A DNA stretch of 39,743 nucleotides, taken from Oscillatoriophycideae cyanobacterium NC_groundwater_1537_Pr4_S-0.65um_50_18. Its GTDB lineage: Bacteria > Cyanobacteriota > Cyanobacteriia > Elainellales > Elainellaceae. Both the position numbers and the translations under genes were made by a program. Under the pieces are notes generated by a model. The model was not told the DNA's origin. It was given only the letters and a program-made list of their open reading frames with translations, and did not search any database. Of the stretch, positions 6,512 through 14,158 are shown one piece after another. The stretch is from positions 1-39,743 of the forward strand of contig JACQYI010000025.1 in NCBI GenBank assembly GCA_016208305.1. The letters run 5' to 3'. Position 1 is the stretch's first letter; every line of letters begins with the position of its first letter.

Positions 6512-7240
6512 TTAGGAGCCAGCGACTTGATTCAGTGCTTCAGGAGTCATGGGCTGCGCGGTCAGAAAATAGACGGTTCCCTGCTGAGTCGAAATTAAGT
6601 TGAGGTAGTAGGGCGTTTCGTCGGGCTTCGAGACTCGATAAATCCGTCGTCCGGTGTCATTGTCCAGCGGTACCTCTTCCAGAGAATAGCCCTGCGTTTG
6701 CAGAGTCTCACGAAGATTTGTCGCCAGCGATCGCCATTGGGTATTTGAGGTTTGCCAGCAGCTTTCTGAACTATGACATCCCACCTGTGCGCCTTCCACT
6801 TGAGGAAAACTGCTCCAGGGTTGGGACGGAGTGGGGGTGGGAGTAGGCGTGGGGGTGGGAGTAGGCGTGAGAGTAGGAGTAGGCGTGGGGGTGGGAGTAG
6901 GCGTGGGTGATGACGCTGGGCTAGGCAGACTGGATTGGGTCACAATCGGCTGAGTGACAGGCGGCGGCTGAATTATAGAGCTAGGAGCGGCCATCACCGG
7001 GGTAGGGAGCGGTGGCGGCGCTTGGGGTATGGCCTGGGGGACTGGCTGGGGTACGGCCTGAGCCAAAGGGATCTCCGTCAGCGGAATCTCTACGGTTTCT
7101 GCGACTTGCACAGGCTGAGGGGGTTTTGCATCCGGAAAAATCGGCAAAGAAAGCGCTAATCCATGTAGCCCCAAAGCGACCCAAAGCCAAGGGCTAGGAA
7201 TTTTTGATAAAACTTGCCAGAGAACCTTTACCTGCATCAC
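6512..7240 (-). CDS. TonB-like Pro/Thr-rich periplasm-spanning protein
   Basis: A protein of 242 residues. Residues 17-35 form one membrane anchor (SPWLWVALGLHGLALSLPIF), similar to the TonB N-terminal helix with its Ser/His pair. Residues 36-140 are Pro-rich and contain a long run of Pro-Thr dipeptides, which would extend across the periplasm. Residues about 143-242 form a small folded domain with a Cys pair (GCHSSESC) and a YRVSKPDETPYYLNLIS segment. That C-terminal domain is not recognisably the TonB receptor-binding fold, so the TonB label rests on architecture only. It is the third gene downstream of futB on the same strand (127 bp after the pentapeptide gene), suggesting a possible link to iron uptake. 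Confidence 0.55.
   Translation of the reverse strand: MMQVKVLWQVLSKIPSPWLWVALGLHGLALSLPIFPDAKPPQPVQVAETVEIPLTEIPLAQAVPQPVPQAIPQAPPPLPTPVMAAPSSIIQPPPVTQPIVTQSSLPSPASSPTPTPTPTPTPTLTPTPTPTPTPTPTPSQPWSSFPQVEGAQVGCHSSESCWQTSNTQWRSLATNLRETLQTQGYSLEEVPLDNDTGRRIYRVSKPDETPYYLNLISTQQGTVYFLTAQPMTPEALNQVAGS
6829..6909. repeat. in-gene tandem repeat encoding Pro-Thr dipeptides
   Basis: The plus strand carries repeats built from GTGGGAGTAGGCGTGGGG-like 18-bp blocks made of 6-bp Pro-Thr units, with a few changed units (one Leu). Slippage could change the length of the Pro-Thr spacer in steps of two residues without a frameshift. Confidence 0.75.
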
Positions 7241-7367
7241 TTTACCTGGATCATCACTTTACCGAGATCTGAAACTGCGATCGCGTGCCTGATTCACACA
7301 ACGACTACCCAAACAACTGCGACAGATATTTCGCCACACCCCAAACTATCCCAGCTCCCAAAAACCA

Positions 7368-7940
7368 TCAGTTTTGGAGTTTGCCGTCGGGTAAGATTGC
7401 CCCCTTCAGAAGAGTGCCCTTCATCTCGGCTCCGGTGAGATTCGCACCACTCAAATCGCTGTTGGTCAAGTCAGCACCGCTCAAGTTGGCATTGCTCAAA
7501 TCCGCATTTCGCAAAAAAGCCCCCTTGAGATTGGCTCCTGTCAAATTGGCACCTTGCAACTGGGCGGAGGCAAGGCCAGCCTTTTCCAAGTTGGCATTAG
7601 TGAGGTTCGCCCCACTCAGATTGGCGCTATCGAGCAGGGCGCTGCTGAGATTGGCTCCCGTCAGATTGGCATCCTTCAGCACAGCACGATTGAGCACACC
7701 CTGAGCCAAATCTGCCTGACTCAAATCTTTCCCTGTCAGATCGCAGTCCGCACATTTTTTAGTTTCCAATAGCTGAGCTTGAGGAGCAGGTTTTGTACAG
7801 CTCCAAGTTGTGGCTGCAAGCAGGAAGAGGAAACAAACGGTTACAGGTTTAATGGCTGGATTCATCACAAGTTTAGGCATCCACTTAGACATCAACTTAG
7901 GCATCAATTTGGGCATAGCTTGAGTCACAGATTGGGTCAT
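7368..7940 (-). CDS. secreted or lipid-anchored pentapeptide-repeat protein
   Basis: About 20 tandem pentapeptides of the A(D/N)Lxx type (ANLTGANLSSALLDSANLSG and so on) fill residues 65-185 and would fold as a right-handed quadrilateral beta-helix. Before them are a hydrophobic stretch (VCFLFLLAATTWSC) and a Cys pair (CADCDL). The longest frame begins with a repetitive MPKLMPKLMSKWMPKL stretch; the ATG at 7865 (MNPAIKPVTVCFLF) gives a much better signal peptide and may be the true start. TWSC is a poor lipobox, so lipoprotein status is doubtful. It starts 18 bp (or 93 bp with the inner start) after the futB stop and is likely co-transcribed with it. Its function is unknown. Confidence 0.75.
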   Translation of the reverse strand: MTQSVTQAMPKLMPKLMSKWMPKLVMNPAIKPVTVCFLFLLAATTWSCTKPAPQAQLLETKKCADCDLTGKDLSQADLAQGVLNRAVLKDANLTGANLSSALLDSANLSGANLTNANLEKAGLASAQLQGANLTGANLKGAFLRNADLSNANLSGADLTNSDLSGANLTGAEMKGTLLKGAILPDGKLQN

Positions 7941-7958
7941 GGTTTTAACTGAAGAGGT

Positions 7959-9662
7959 TTAATTAAAAGAACGGCGGGTTTGCTGAATTTGCCAAGTTAG
8001 TAGCGCGATCGGAATTAGACCTGCCAGAACGATCGCCATTGCTGGAATCGCCGCTTCTGCTAAGCGCTCGTCGGAGGCTAGACGGTAGACGCGAATCGCA
8101 AGGGTATCAAAGTTAAACGGACGGACAATGAGCGTGGCTGGAAGTTCTTTCATCACATCCACAAAGACCAGCAACACTGCGGTTAAGAGTCCACCAGACA
8201 TGAGGGGCGCATGCACTTTCACTAACGTTTGGGCAGGACTACACCCCAACGATCGCGCCGCTTCATCCAGGCTAGGCTTGACTCGACCCAAACTCGATTC
8301 GACCGTGCCAAACGACACCGCCAAAAACCGCACCAGATAGGCAAACACCAGAGCTGCGATCGTGCCACTCAGCAGCAGCCCTGTCGAAACATTGAAGGTA
8401 GACTGCATCCACCGATCGATCGCATTGTCAAACTGCCCCACGGGCACCAGCACCCCAACAGCAATCACCGACCCTGGAATCGCATAGCCCATTGCTGCGA
8501 AGCGCACAGCAAAATTCATGCCTCGGCTAGGATAGAGCCGTAAGCCATAGGCCATCAGCAGGGCGATCGCCACCCCCAGTCCTGCCGTTAAGCCCGCCAG
8601 GATCAAGCTGTGTTGAGCAAAGCCCCAGAAAGCTTGGGTCGTCGCTCCAGTCTGTTTAGACAGGCTGTTCAAAGACAAATTCAGCAGCACCGACATGGGC
8701 AATGCAAACCCCAACAGAATCGGCAGGGCACAGGCCATCTGAGCGATCGCCCCGCTCACGCCTCGCAGCCTATACCGAGGAAAAGGTTGCCGACTGTTGG
8801 TTTGATAATATTTCGCCCGTTGACGAAACCAGCGCTCGACCGCCAGCAGAGCAAAAATAAATAGCAGCAAACAGGCCGCCAACTGACAGGCCGCGCCGCG
8901 ATCGCCCAAAGCAAACCAGGTGCGATAGATTCCGGTAGTAAAGGTGCCCACGCCAAAAAATTCTACGGTACCGAAGTCGCTTAAGGTTTCCATTAGCGCT
9001 AGGGCAGTCCCTGCGGCGATTGCCGGACGTGCCAGCGGTAAAACCACCTTCAAGAAACTGCGCCAAGGGCTATAGCCCAACGATCGGCTGGCCTCTAGCA
9101 TGTGAACAGATTGTTCTAAAAACGCTACCCGTGCCAGCAGGTAAACATAGGGGTACAAAACTAGCGTCAGCATGGCGATCGCACCACCCAGCGATCGAAT
9201 ATTGGGAAACCAATAGTCTGCTAGAGTCTGCCAACCCATCACCGCTCTCAATCCAGACTGAACAGGCCCATAAAACTCCAGAATCTCAGTATAGACATAG
9301 GCCAGGATATAGGCAGGAGCGGCCAGCGGCAGCAGCAACAGCCATTCAAAGATGCGGCGGCCAGGAAAACTGCACAGCGTCACCAGCGCTGCGGTACTCA
9401 CCCCGATCGCCATCACCCCACAGCCAACCCCCACCATCAACCCCACCGAGTTGAGGATGTAAGTCGAGAGCACAGTCGTCGCCAAATGCTGCCAGACTGC
9501 ACTCGGTCTGCCTACCCAATGGCTGAGCACAAACATCACCGGAACCGAGAGAAGCAGGGCGATCGCACCTACCACCAGCATCCAAATTCCAGGGGCAGCC
9601 TGCTGTATCCAGAGTGGGTTATTCTGAAGTTGTGTAGGCTTTGCAAACGTTTTCAACATCAC
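7959..9662 (-). CDS. futB: ferric iron ABC transporter permease FutB-type
   Basis: A protein of 567 residues with about twelve membrane segments, made of two fused permease units. Each half carries an EAA-loop for contact with the ATPase: EASRSLGYSPWRSFLKVVLP in the first half and EAARSLGCSPAQTLVKVHAP in the second. This duplicated layout is typical of FbpB/SfuB/FutB iron(III) permeases of the inner membrane. futC is divergent (83-bp gap) and futA lies beyond it, so the three Fut parts are adjacent but in three transcription units. A pentapeptide-repeat gene follows closely on the same strand. Iron-dependent control by Fur is expected from the family, but no convincing Fur box is visible in the 9663-9745 gap. 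Confidence 0.9.
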   Translation of the reverse strand: MMLKTFAKPTQLQNNPLWIQQAAPGIWMLVVGAIALLLSVPVMFVLSHWVGRPSAVWQHLATTVLSTYILNSVGLMVGVGCGVMAIGVSTAALVTLCSFPGRRIFEWLLLLPLAAPAYILAYVYTEILEFYGPVQSGLRAVMGWQTLADYWFPNIRSLGGAIAMLTLVLYPYVYLLARVAFLEQSVHMLEASRSLGYSPWRSFLKVVLPLARPAIAAGTALALMETLSDFGTVEFFGVGTFTTGIYRTWFALGDRGAACQLAACLLLFIFALLAVERWFRQRAKYYQTNSRQPFPRYRLRGVSGAIAQMACALPILLGFALPMSVLLNLSLNSLSKQTGATTQAFWGFAQHSLILAGLTAGLGVAIALLMAYGLRLYPSRGMNFAVRFAAMGYAIPGSVIAVGVLVPVGQFDNAIDRWMQSTFNVSTGLLLSGTIAALVFAYLVRFLAVSFGTVESSLGRVKPSLDEAARSLGCSPAQTLVKVHAPLMSGGLLTAVLLVFVDVMKELPATLIVRPFNFDTLAIRVYRLASDERLAEAAIPAMAIVLAGLIPIALLTWQIQQTRRSFN

Positions 9663-9745
9663 TATTTTGTATATTCCAATGTAATATTTTGGTTTTTATC
9701 TATTCATCGACTCGTTATTATTTTTTGTAGCCAGCGTCCTAAAGT

Positions 9746-10879
9746 ATGAATAATTCTGCTATTCTGAAGCTCGACAACGTCACCCATCAGTTCCCCAATT
9801 CATCCACTCCAACGGTTTCACACGTAACACTGACCCTGCATCAAGGCGATATTCTGGCGCTTTTAGGCCCTTCGGGTTGCGGCAAAACTACCTTACTTCG
9901 CTTAATTGCTGGCTTTGAACAACCTCAATCTGGGTCGATTGACCTATCCGGGCAAAGAGTGGCCGGATTGGGTCTTGCCACGCCGCCCGAAAAACGGAAT
10001 ATCGGCATGGTGTTTCAGGACTATGCGCTGTTTCCCCATCTCACCGTTGCCCATAATATCGCCTTTGGCCTCCAGCAACGGGGCAGCCATTCCTCCAAAG
10101 AAAAATCGCTCCGCGTCACTGAAGCCTTGGCTCTAGTGGGGTTAAAGGGCATGGGCGATCGCTACCCCCACGAGCTGTCAGGTGGACAGCAGCAGCGCGT
10201 TGCCTTGGCTCGCGCCCTTGCCCCCCGACCAACGCTCCTGTTGCTGGATGAACCGCTTAGCAACCTAGATGTGCAGGTGCGGCTGCGGCTGCGGCAGGAA
10301 GTCCGAGACATTCTCAAAGCCACGGGCACCTCTGGCGTTTTTGTCACCCATGATCAGGAAGAGGCTTTGGCGATCGCTGACCAAGTTGCCGTTGTGCGCC
10401 AGGGGCATCTAGAGCAGTGGGGCACCCCAGAGGCGATCTACCGCCAGCCCAACTCTCGGTTTGTGGCTGAGTTTGTCACTCAGGCCAATTTTCTGCCCGC
10501 TTTGAAGCAGAAAGAAGTTTGGCATACCGAGATTGGACAATTTGCTGCGGTTCAAAGCTGCGGATCTGTTGAGGGCACAGGGGCCTTGATGATTCGGCAG
10601 GAAGACCTGAAGCTAGAACCTGATCCAGATGGAACCGTCGTTGTGCGCGATCGTCAATTTCTGGGGCGAGAATATTGCTATCGTCTACAGACCGCCTCTG
10701 GTTATTCGCTGCAAGCACGAACATCCGATAGCGTTGGCATTGGGGAAACGGTTCGCTGTCATGTGCTCAGTCAGCCGCTGCAAATTTTTCCCCCTACTTC
10801 CAGCCTGCCCGATCCATCAGTCGAGTTGCCTCTGCACTCAGTTCGCCCACCTGACTCAATTTCACAGGATCGTACTTAA
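9746..10879 (+). CDS. futC: ferric iron ABC transporter ATP-binding protein FutC-type
   Basis: A protein of 377 residues. Walker A is GPSGCGKTT (about 37-45), the Q-loop is FQDYALFPHLT, the ABC signature is LSGGQQQRVALARAL, Walker B is LLLLDEP and the switch His is in VFVTHDQEEA. A TOBE-like domain follows (FVTQANFLPAL ... DRQFLGREYCYRLQT). It would power FutB in importing ferric iron delivered by FutA. The last 29 codons overlap the 3' end of futA on the other strand and read as a Pro/Ser-rich tail without family features; the usual end would be near QPLQIFP, so the native stop was probably lost. Divergent from futB. Confidence 0.9.
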   Translation: MNNSAILKLDNVTHQFPNSSTPTVSHVTLTLHQGDILALLGPSGCGKTTLLRLIAGFEQPQSGSIDLSGQRVAGLGLATPPEKRNIGMVFQDYALFPHLTVAHNIAFGLQQRGSHSSKEKSLRVTEALALVGLKGMGDRYPHELSGGQQQRVALARALAPRPTLLLLDEPLSNLDVQVRLRLRQEVRDILKATGTSGVFVTHDQEEALAIADQVAVVRQGHLEQWGTPEAIYRQPNSRFVAEFVTQANFLPALKQKEVWHTEIGQFAAVQSCGSVEGTGALMIRQEDLKLEPDPDGTVVVRDRQFLGREYCYRLQTASGYSLQARTSDSVGIGETVRCHVLSQPLQIFPPTSSLPDPSVELPLHSVRPPDSISQDRT

Positions 10880-11840
10880 ATTCGCCATAACCTTGCAGCA
10901 CCGGGTCGAGGGGCGTTCCCTTGACAACCGGGTACTCACTGTTGCCGCCTGCAAAAATGGCTTGTGCCTCTGGGCTGACCAAGTGCTCAAGAAATAGCTG
11001 GGCACCCGCCTTGTTTTTAGAAGTTTTGACGACGCCACCCCCGCTGACGTTGATGTGCGTGCCCCGATCGCGCTGGTTGGGGAAAAACACGCCCACTTTG
11101 TCTGCGACTGCTTTTTCGGCGGGGTCAGAAGACTTGGCAAGTCGGGCAAGGTAGTAAGTATTGACGATCGCCAGATCGCCGACTCCGGCGGCAACAGCCT
11201 GAATTTGGGGCGTATCTCCCCCTTCAGGCGGACGGGCAAAGTTGGCCACCACCCCTTTGGCCCAAGCTTCGGTATCGGCTGCCCCATGCGCTGCCATCAT
11301 CGAGGCTACCCAAGATTGGTTGTAGACATTAGTAGAAGAGCGAATTAAGAGCTTACCCTTCCACTTGGCTTCTGCCAGATCTTCGTAGGTCGATAGATCG
11401 GCTGGGTTAACACGGTCTTTGCTGTAGACGATCACCCGCAGCCGACTGGAAAAACCAAACCATTGGTTGTCAACATCCCGCAGCGGATCAGGAATTGCGG
11501 ATTGCAGCGTCGGGGAATTGATTGGCTCCAGTAATCCTTCCTGCTTGGCGCGCCAAAGCCGACCCACATCAACCGTCAAAAATACATCTGCCGGACTGTT
11601 AGCCCCCTCGCTCTTAAGCCGTTCGATCAGGGGATCGGCCTCAGCTTCAATCAGGTTCACTTTCAAGCCAGTTTTTCGCATGAAGCTGTCATACAGCTCC
11701 TGATCGGTGTCGTAATGACGAGAGGAATAGAGATTGATTGCGCCCGTTTGCGCAGAAGCTCTGTAGCTGACTCCACCTGCGACCACTGCTGCCATTGCCG
11801 ATCCGGTGGCAAGAAAGACTCGCCTAGAGATCTTGCTCAT
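10794..11840 (-). CDS. futA: ferric iron-binding periplasmic protein FutA-type
   Basis: A protein of 348 residues that begins with a twin-arginine signal (SRRVFLATGSAMAAVV, then an ASA-type cleavage region near 28-30), so it is exported folded. The iron ligands known for FutA proteins align exactly: His42-Tyr43 (SSRHYDTD), Tyr173 (STNVYNQSW) and Tyr229-Tyr230 (VNTYYLAR). The C-terminus LSAEATRLMDRAGWK is the expected family end, so its stop at 10794 is native and the overlap with futC comes from extension of futC. It captures Fe(III) and delivers it to FutB/FutC. It is transcribed towards futC from its own promoter upstream of 11840. Confidence 0.93.
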   Translation of the reverse strand: MSKISRRVFLATGSAMAAVVAGGVSYRASAQTGAINLYSSRHYDTDQELYDSFMRKTGLKVNLIEAEADPLIERLKSEGANSPADVFLTVDVGRLWRAKQEGLLEPINSPTLQSAIPDPLRDVDNQWFGFSSRLRVIVYSKDRVNPADLSTYEDLAEAKWKGKLLIRSSTNVYNQSWVASMMAAHGAADTEAWAKGVVANFARPPEGGDTPQIQAVAAGVGDLAIVNTYYLARLAKSSDPAEKAVADKVGVFFPNQRDRGTHINVSGGGVVKTSKNKAGAQLFLEHLVSPEAQAIFAGGNSEYPVVKGTPLDPVLQGYGEFKYDPVKLSQVGELSAEATRLMDRAGWK

Positions 11841-12304
11841 TTTTGATGGACTCCCCTATCTATGTGAGTACGGTTCGTGAAATTTCAACAATTCACAGTA
11901 ATCTACCCTACCATTAATGAGAACTGATCTTAACAAGATATTCTTTTTACCTCAGCTTTCCACTTTTATTCTTAAGAAGTTTGCCCAGCGCTCTCCTCAA
12001 CGCTGCGGTTTAGCATGAGGTAGCATTTTTACAGCGTCTCTCCGAAATTGCCGATACTCTATTTGTAGTAGACCCCACAGGTGCATCTTGATACGGATAG
12101 GGTCGGTTAACAGGACTAACTGACACGGTTAACTGAGACAGTCTGCCGGGTCGGCCACAAGTATTTGCTACAAATATTTGCCACAAGTATTTGAACGATC
12201 GATCGAACCCAAATCTTTCAGCCCGCAAGCCTTGCCGCCCCTTATGATTCTCCTATTCATTTTCAGGGAATCCTTAAACGTACCTACTGTCAGAAGGAGC
12301 CAAC
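11841..12304. other. 464-bp intergenic region between divergent futA and a membrane-protein gene
   Basis: It must hold the promoters of futA (minus) and the gene at 12305 (plus). TGAGAACTGATCTTA (11919-11933) resembles a Fur dyad only weakly. GGTTAACAGGACTAACT and CGGTTAACTGAGACAG (about 12105-12141) form an imperfect direct repeat, followed by a 3 x 13-bp repeat. No gene or RNA is seen. Confidence 0.5.
12154..12192. repeat. three tandem 13-bp copies (GCCACAAGTATTT type)
   Basis: GCCACAAGTATTT at 12154-12166, GCTACAAATATTT at 12167-12179 and GCCACAAGTATTT at 12180-12192. The outer copies are identical and the middle one differs at two bases. It lies about 110 bp upstream of the start at 12305, where a regulator-binding array could sit; it could also be simple slippage. 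Confidence 0.7.
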
Positions 12305-13198
12305 ATGAAGCACTTTGCAGTGTTGATTGCGCTATTGCGCGATCGCAAAACTTTTCTAGAAGAAATTCGTCGGGGCATTAAAGTTGAAAGCAAAATCGCC
12401 TCGCTCTTAATTGCAAGTTCTGTTTTTTTTGCTATCTACGGAGCCATTATTGGCGCATCTAGCACTTGGCTCCAGGTGATTTCATCTGCTATTAAGCTAC
12501 CCGCTTTATACTTAATTACCCTCAGCATTTGTCTGCCAACACTATTCTTTTTTGATATTTTGTTTGGCTCTGCTCTTAGCTTTAGTCAATACGCGGCCTT
12601 AAGCCTCATCACAGTTTCAGTGATTAGCGTTTTGCTCTTTAGCTTTGCCCCTATTACGCTATTTTTTCTCATTTCAATTCACGACTATACTTTTTTCCTC
12701 CTGCTGAACGTCGCTATCTTTGCGCTGACAGGTTTAGTCGGAATTCGTCTGTTTTATGCAGGCATGCGATCGATCTCTCGGAGCAAGGAACCAAGGCTGC
12801 AAGATCGGGAGTTCAGCCCCTCAGAATCTAGGTCATCAGAATCTAGGTCATCAGAATCTAGAGAGCTAGCCTTGAATGAAACCTCTTTCAAAGCAGCCTC
12901 TTCAGCCGAGGACTTTATGCCGATCGCAGAAGCAGGGCTAACTCGCTCCACGGCATCTACCGAGTTTCAGCCGATCGATCGTTCCCTGGTTGCTAAAGAA
13001 GACGGACTGCAAAAAACGCGTATTCGTCTGCTGAAGTTTTGGTTACTTCTTTATGCGTTGGTGGGGAGTCAGTTAGGTTGGACGTTGCGACCTTTCTTTG
13101 GTGCGCCAGGTGAACCCTTTCAGCTTTTCCGCACCATCGAAGGCAATTTCTATGCTCAGGTTTGGCGATCGATCTTGACGCTCCTGGGATTGAATTAA
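12305..13198 (+). CDS. Yip1-like multi-helix membrane protein with conserved C-terminal WTLRPFFGAP motif
   Basis: A protein of 297 residues with a good ribosome site (AAGGAG, 12295-12300) before the ATG. Residues 35-160 contain about five membrane helices in a Yip1-like arrangement. Residues 163-230 are polar and probably disordered, with a SRSSESRSSESR repeat coded by a 15-bp tandem repeat near 12824-12862. A last helix (KFWLLLYALVGSQLGWTL) leads into LRPFFGAPGEPFQLFR and GNFYAQVW, a motif I associate with a cyanobacterial conserved membrane family sometimes labelled as actin-binding WH2 by automated annotation; that label is doubtful. Function unknown. The gene at 13226 follows after 27 bp, so the pair is probably an operon. 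Confidence 0.7.
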   Translation: MKHFAVLIALLRDRKTFLEEIRRGIKVESKIASLLIASSVFFAIYGAIIGASSTWLQVISSAIKLPALYLITLSICLPTLFFFDILFGSALSFSQYAALSLITVSVISVLLFSFAPITLFFLISIHDYTFFLLLNVAIFALTGLVGIRLFYAGMRSISRSKEPRLQDREFSPSESRSSESRSSESRELALNETSFKAASSAEDFMPIAEAGLTRSTASTEFQPIDRSLVAKEDGLQKTRIRLLKFWLLLYALVGSQLGWTLRPFFGAPGEPFQLFRTIEGNFYAQVWRSILTLLGLN

Positions 13199-13225
13199 AG
13201 TAAGCAAATAGGCTGGCGATCGCCC

Positions 13226-13945
13226 ATGCAACCTGATTTAGAAACGCTGCGAATTATGCCCAGCGAACTGGAGCATTTAACGGGTCTAGAAATCAGCGAT
13301 ACCTTTATGGGTCGAGTCTATCGACCTTCTGCCTTAAGCGATCCCAAACGCCTCCGATCGCTTTTGTTGACCGAAGTGTTGACGCTAGGCATCATTCTCA
13401 TTTTCTGTTTTCCCATCAGTCTAATCATCGGTCGTGGGCTAGGCGTTTTGACCGAAGCTCCCAGCAGCACTCTGCCCTTTGTCGGGGTGACTGTTGGGGC
13501 AGCGATTCTTCTCTTTGTGGGCTGGAATCTTTACATGAGAGCCAAGGGCAAACAGCTCAAGCCACTGGCTCATTTGCTTGATGAAGTGGATAAGCATAAT
13601 GAGATCATTCAAGCCGTTCATATTATTGATGAGCTGAGTTCGGTACAGCGATCGCATCTAGCCATGCCTGGGATGGAAGTGATCGATCGCGAAGAGATTT
13701 TCACGGCTTTGAGCGCAACACGCGCCAGCTTAATTGCGGCTCTGATGACAGAACGTGTCCTGAGAAAACATCAGCGGTTTGTGGCGCGACGGCAGGAGCT
13801 ATTTTCTAATATTGAAAATCAGTTGGCCACGTTACAAAATTTGCAGATCAATCATCAAGCTAACGAATATGGACAGCTTTTGAATGAAGCCTTACGGATT
13901 GGGATGAGCGTTCGGCAAGAATTAGATCAATGGGAGCGTCGTTAG
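13226..13945 (+). CDS. conserved hypothetical protein, two membrane helices and a C-terminal helical domain
   Basis: A protein of 239 residues. An N-terminal cytosolic part of about 45 residues is followed by two membrane segments (VLTLGIILIFCFPISLII and TLPFVGVTVGAAILLFVGW), then an alpha-helical region of about 130 residues with heptad-like stretches (RKHQRFVARRQELFSNIENQ and LATLQNLQINHQANEYG) that may form a coiled coil. I do not recognise a characterised family. It follows the Yip1-like membrane gene by 27 bp, which suggests that the two products act together at a membrane. Confidence 0.65.
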   Translation: MQPDLETLRIMPSELEHLTGLEISDTFMGRVYRPSALSDPKRLRSLLLTEVLTLGIILIFCFPISLIIGRGLGVLTEAPSSTLPFVGVTVGAAILLFVGWNLYMRAKGKQLKPLAHLLDEVDKHNEIIQAVHIIDELSSVQRSHLAMPGMEVIDREEIFTALSATRASLIAALMTERVLRKHQRFVARRQELFSNIENQLATLQNLQINHQANEYGQLLNEALRIGMSVRQELDQWERR

Positions 13946-13946
13946 G

Positions 13947-13966
13947 ATCATGAATTGATTCATGAT
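13947..13966. terminator. 9-bp hairpin just after the operon end
   Basis: ATCATGAAT (13947-13955) and ATTCATGAT (13958-13966) are exact reverse complements with two bases between, starting 2 bp after the stop codon at 13945 and followed by TT only. It could aid termination or mRNA 3'-end stability. The weak T-run makes a standard intrinsic terminator uncertain. Confidence 0.45.
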
Positions 13967-13997
13967 TTACACAGGAATCTGCACAGGAATAAGTTGA

Positions 13998-14102
13998 CTC
14001 ATATCTTGCCATAGAGTGTGGTGCGCGTCGCACTCTATGGCGGGTTTCGGCAGCGCTTCAGGCTACTAAAACCCGCAAGTTGCGAAAGGTGCAAGATATG
14101 AG
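13998..14102. other. 105-bp element able to fold as a three-way junction
   Basis: A 12-bp closing stem pairs CTCATATCTTGC (13998-14009) with GCAAGATATGAG (14091-14102). Inside it are two separate hairpins: CATAGAGTG with CACTCTATG (14010-14018 with 14031-14039, extendable by three pairs with one G-T on each side), and GCGGGTTT with AAACCCGC (14040-14047 with 14069-14076). All three stems are exact. The element lies between convergent genes ending at 13945 and 14159. It could be a structured RNA, a 3'-end processing or termination element, or a short non-autonomous mobile repeat whose ends are the 12-bp inverted repeat. Confidence 0.65.
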
Positions 14103-14158
14103 CTAAACAGCTTTTTGCAAGGGCTTTTTGCCAGAACTTTTGAGAGAAACCTAACGGG

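Noticed and set aside
11919-11933. Fur box upstream of futA
   Set aside because: TGAGAACTGATCTTA matches the 7-1-7 Fur dyad only partly; too weak to annotate as a site.
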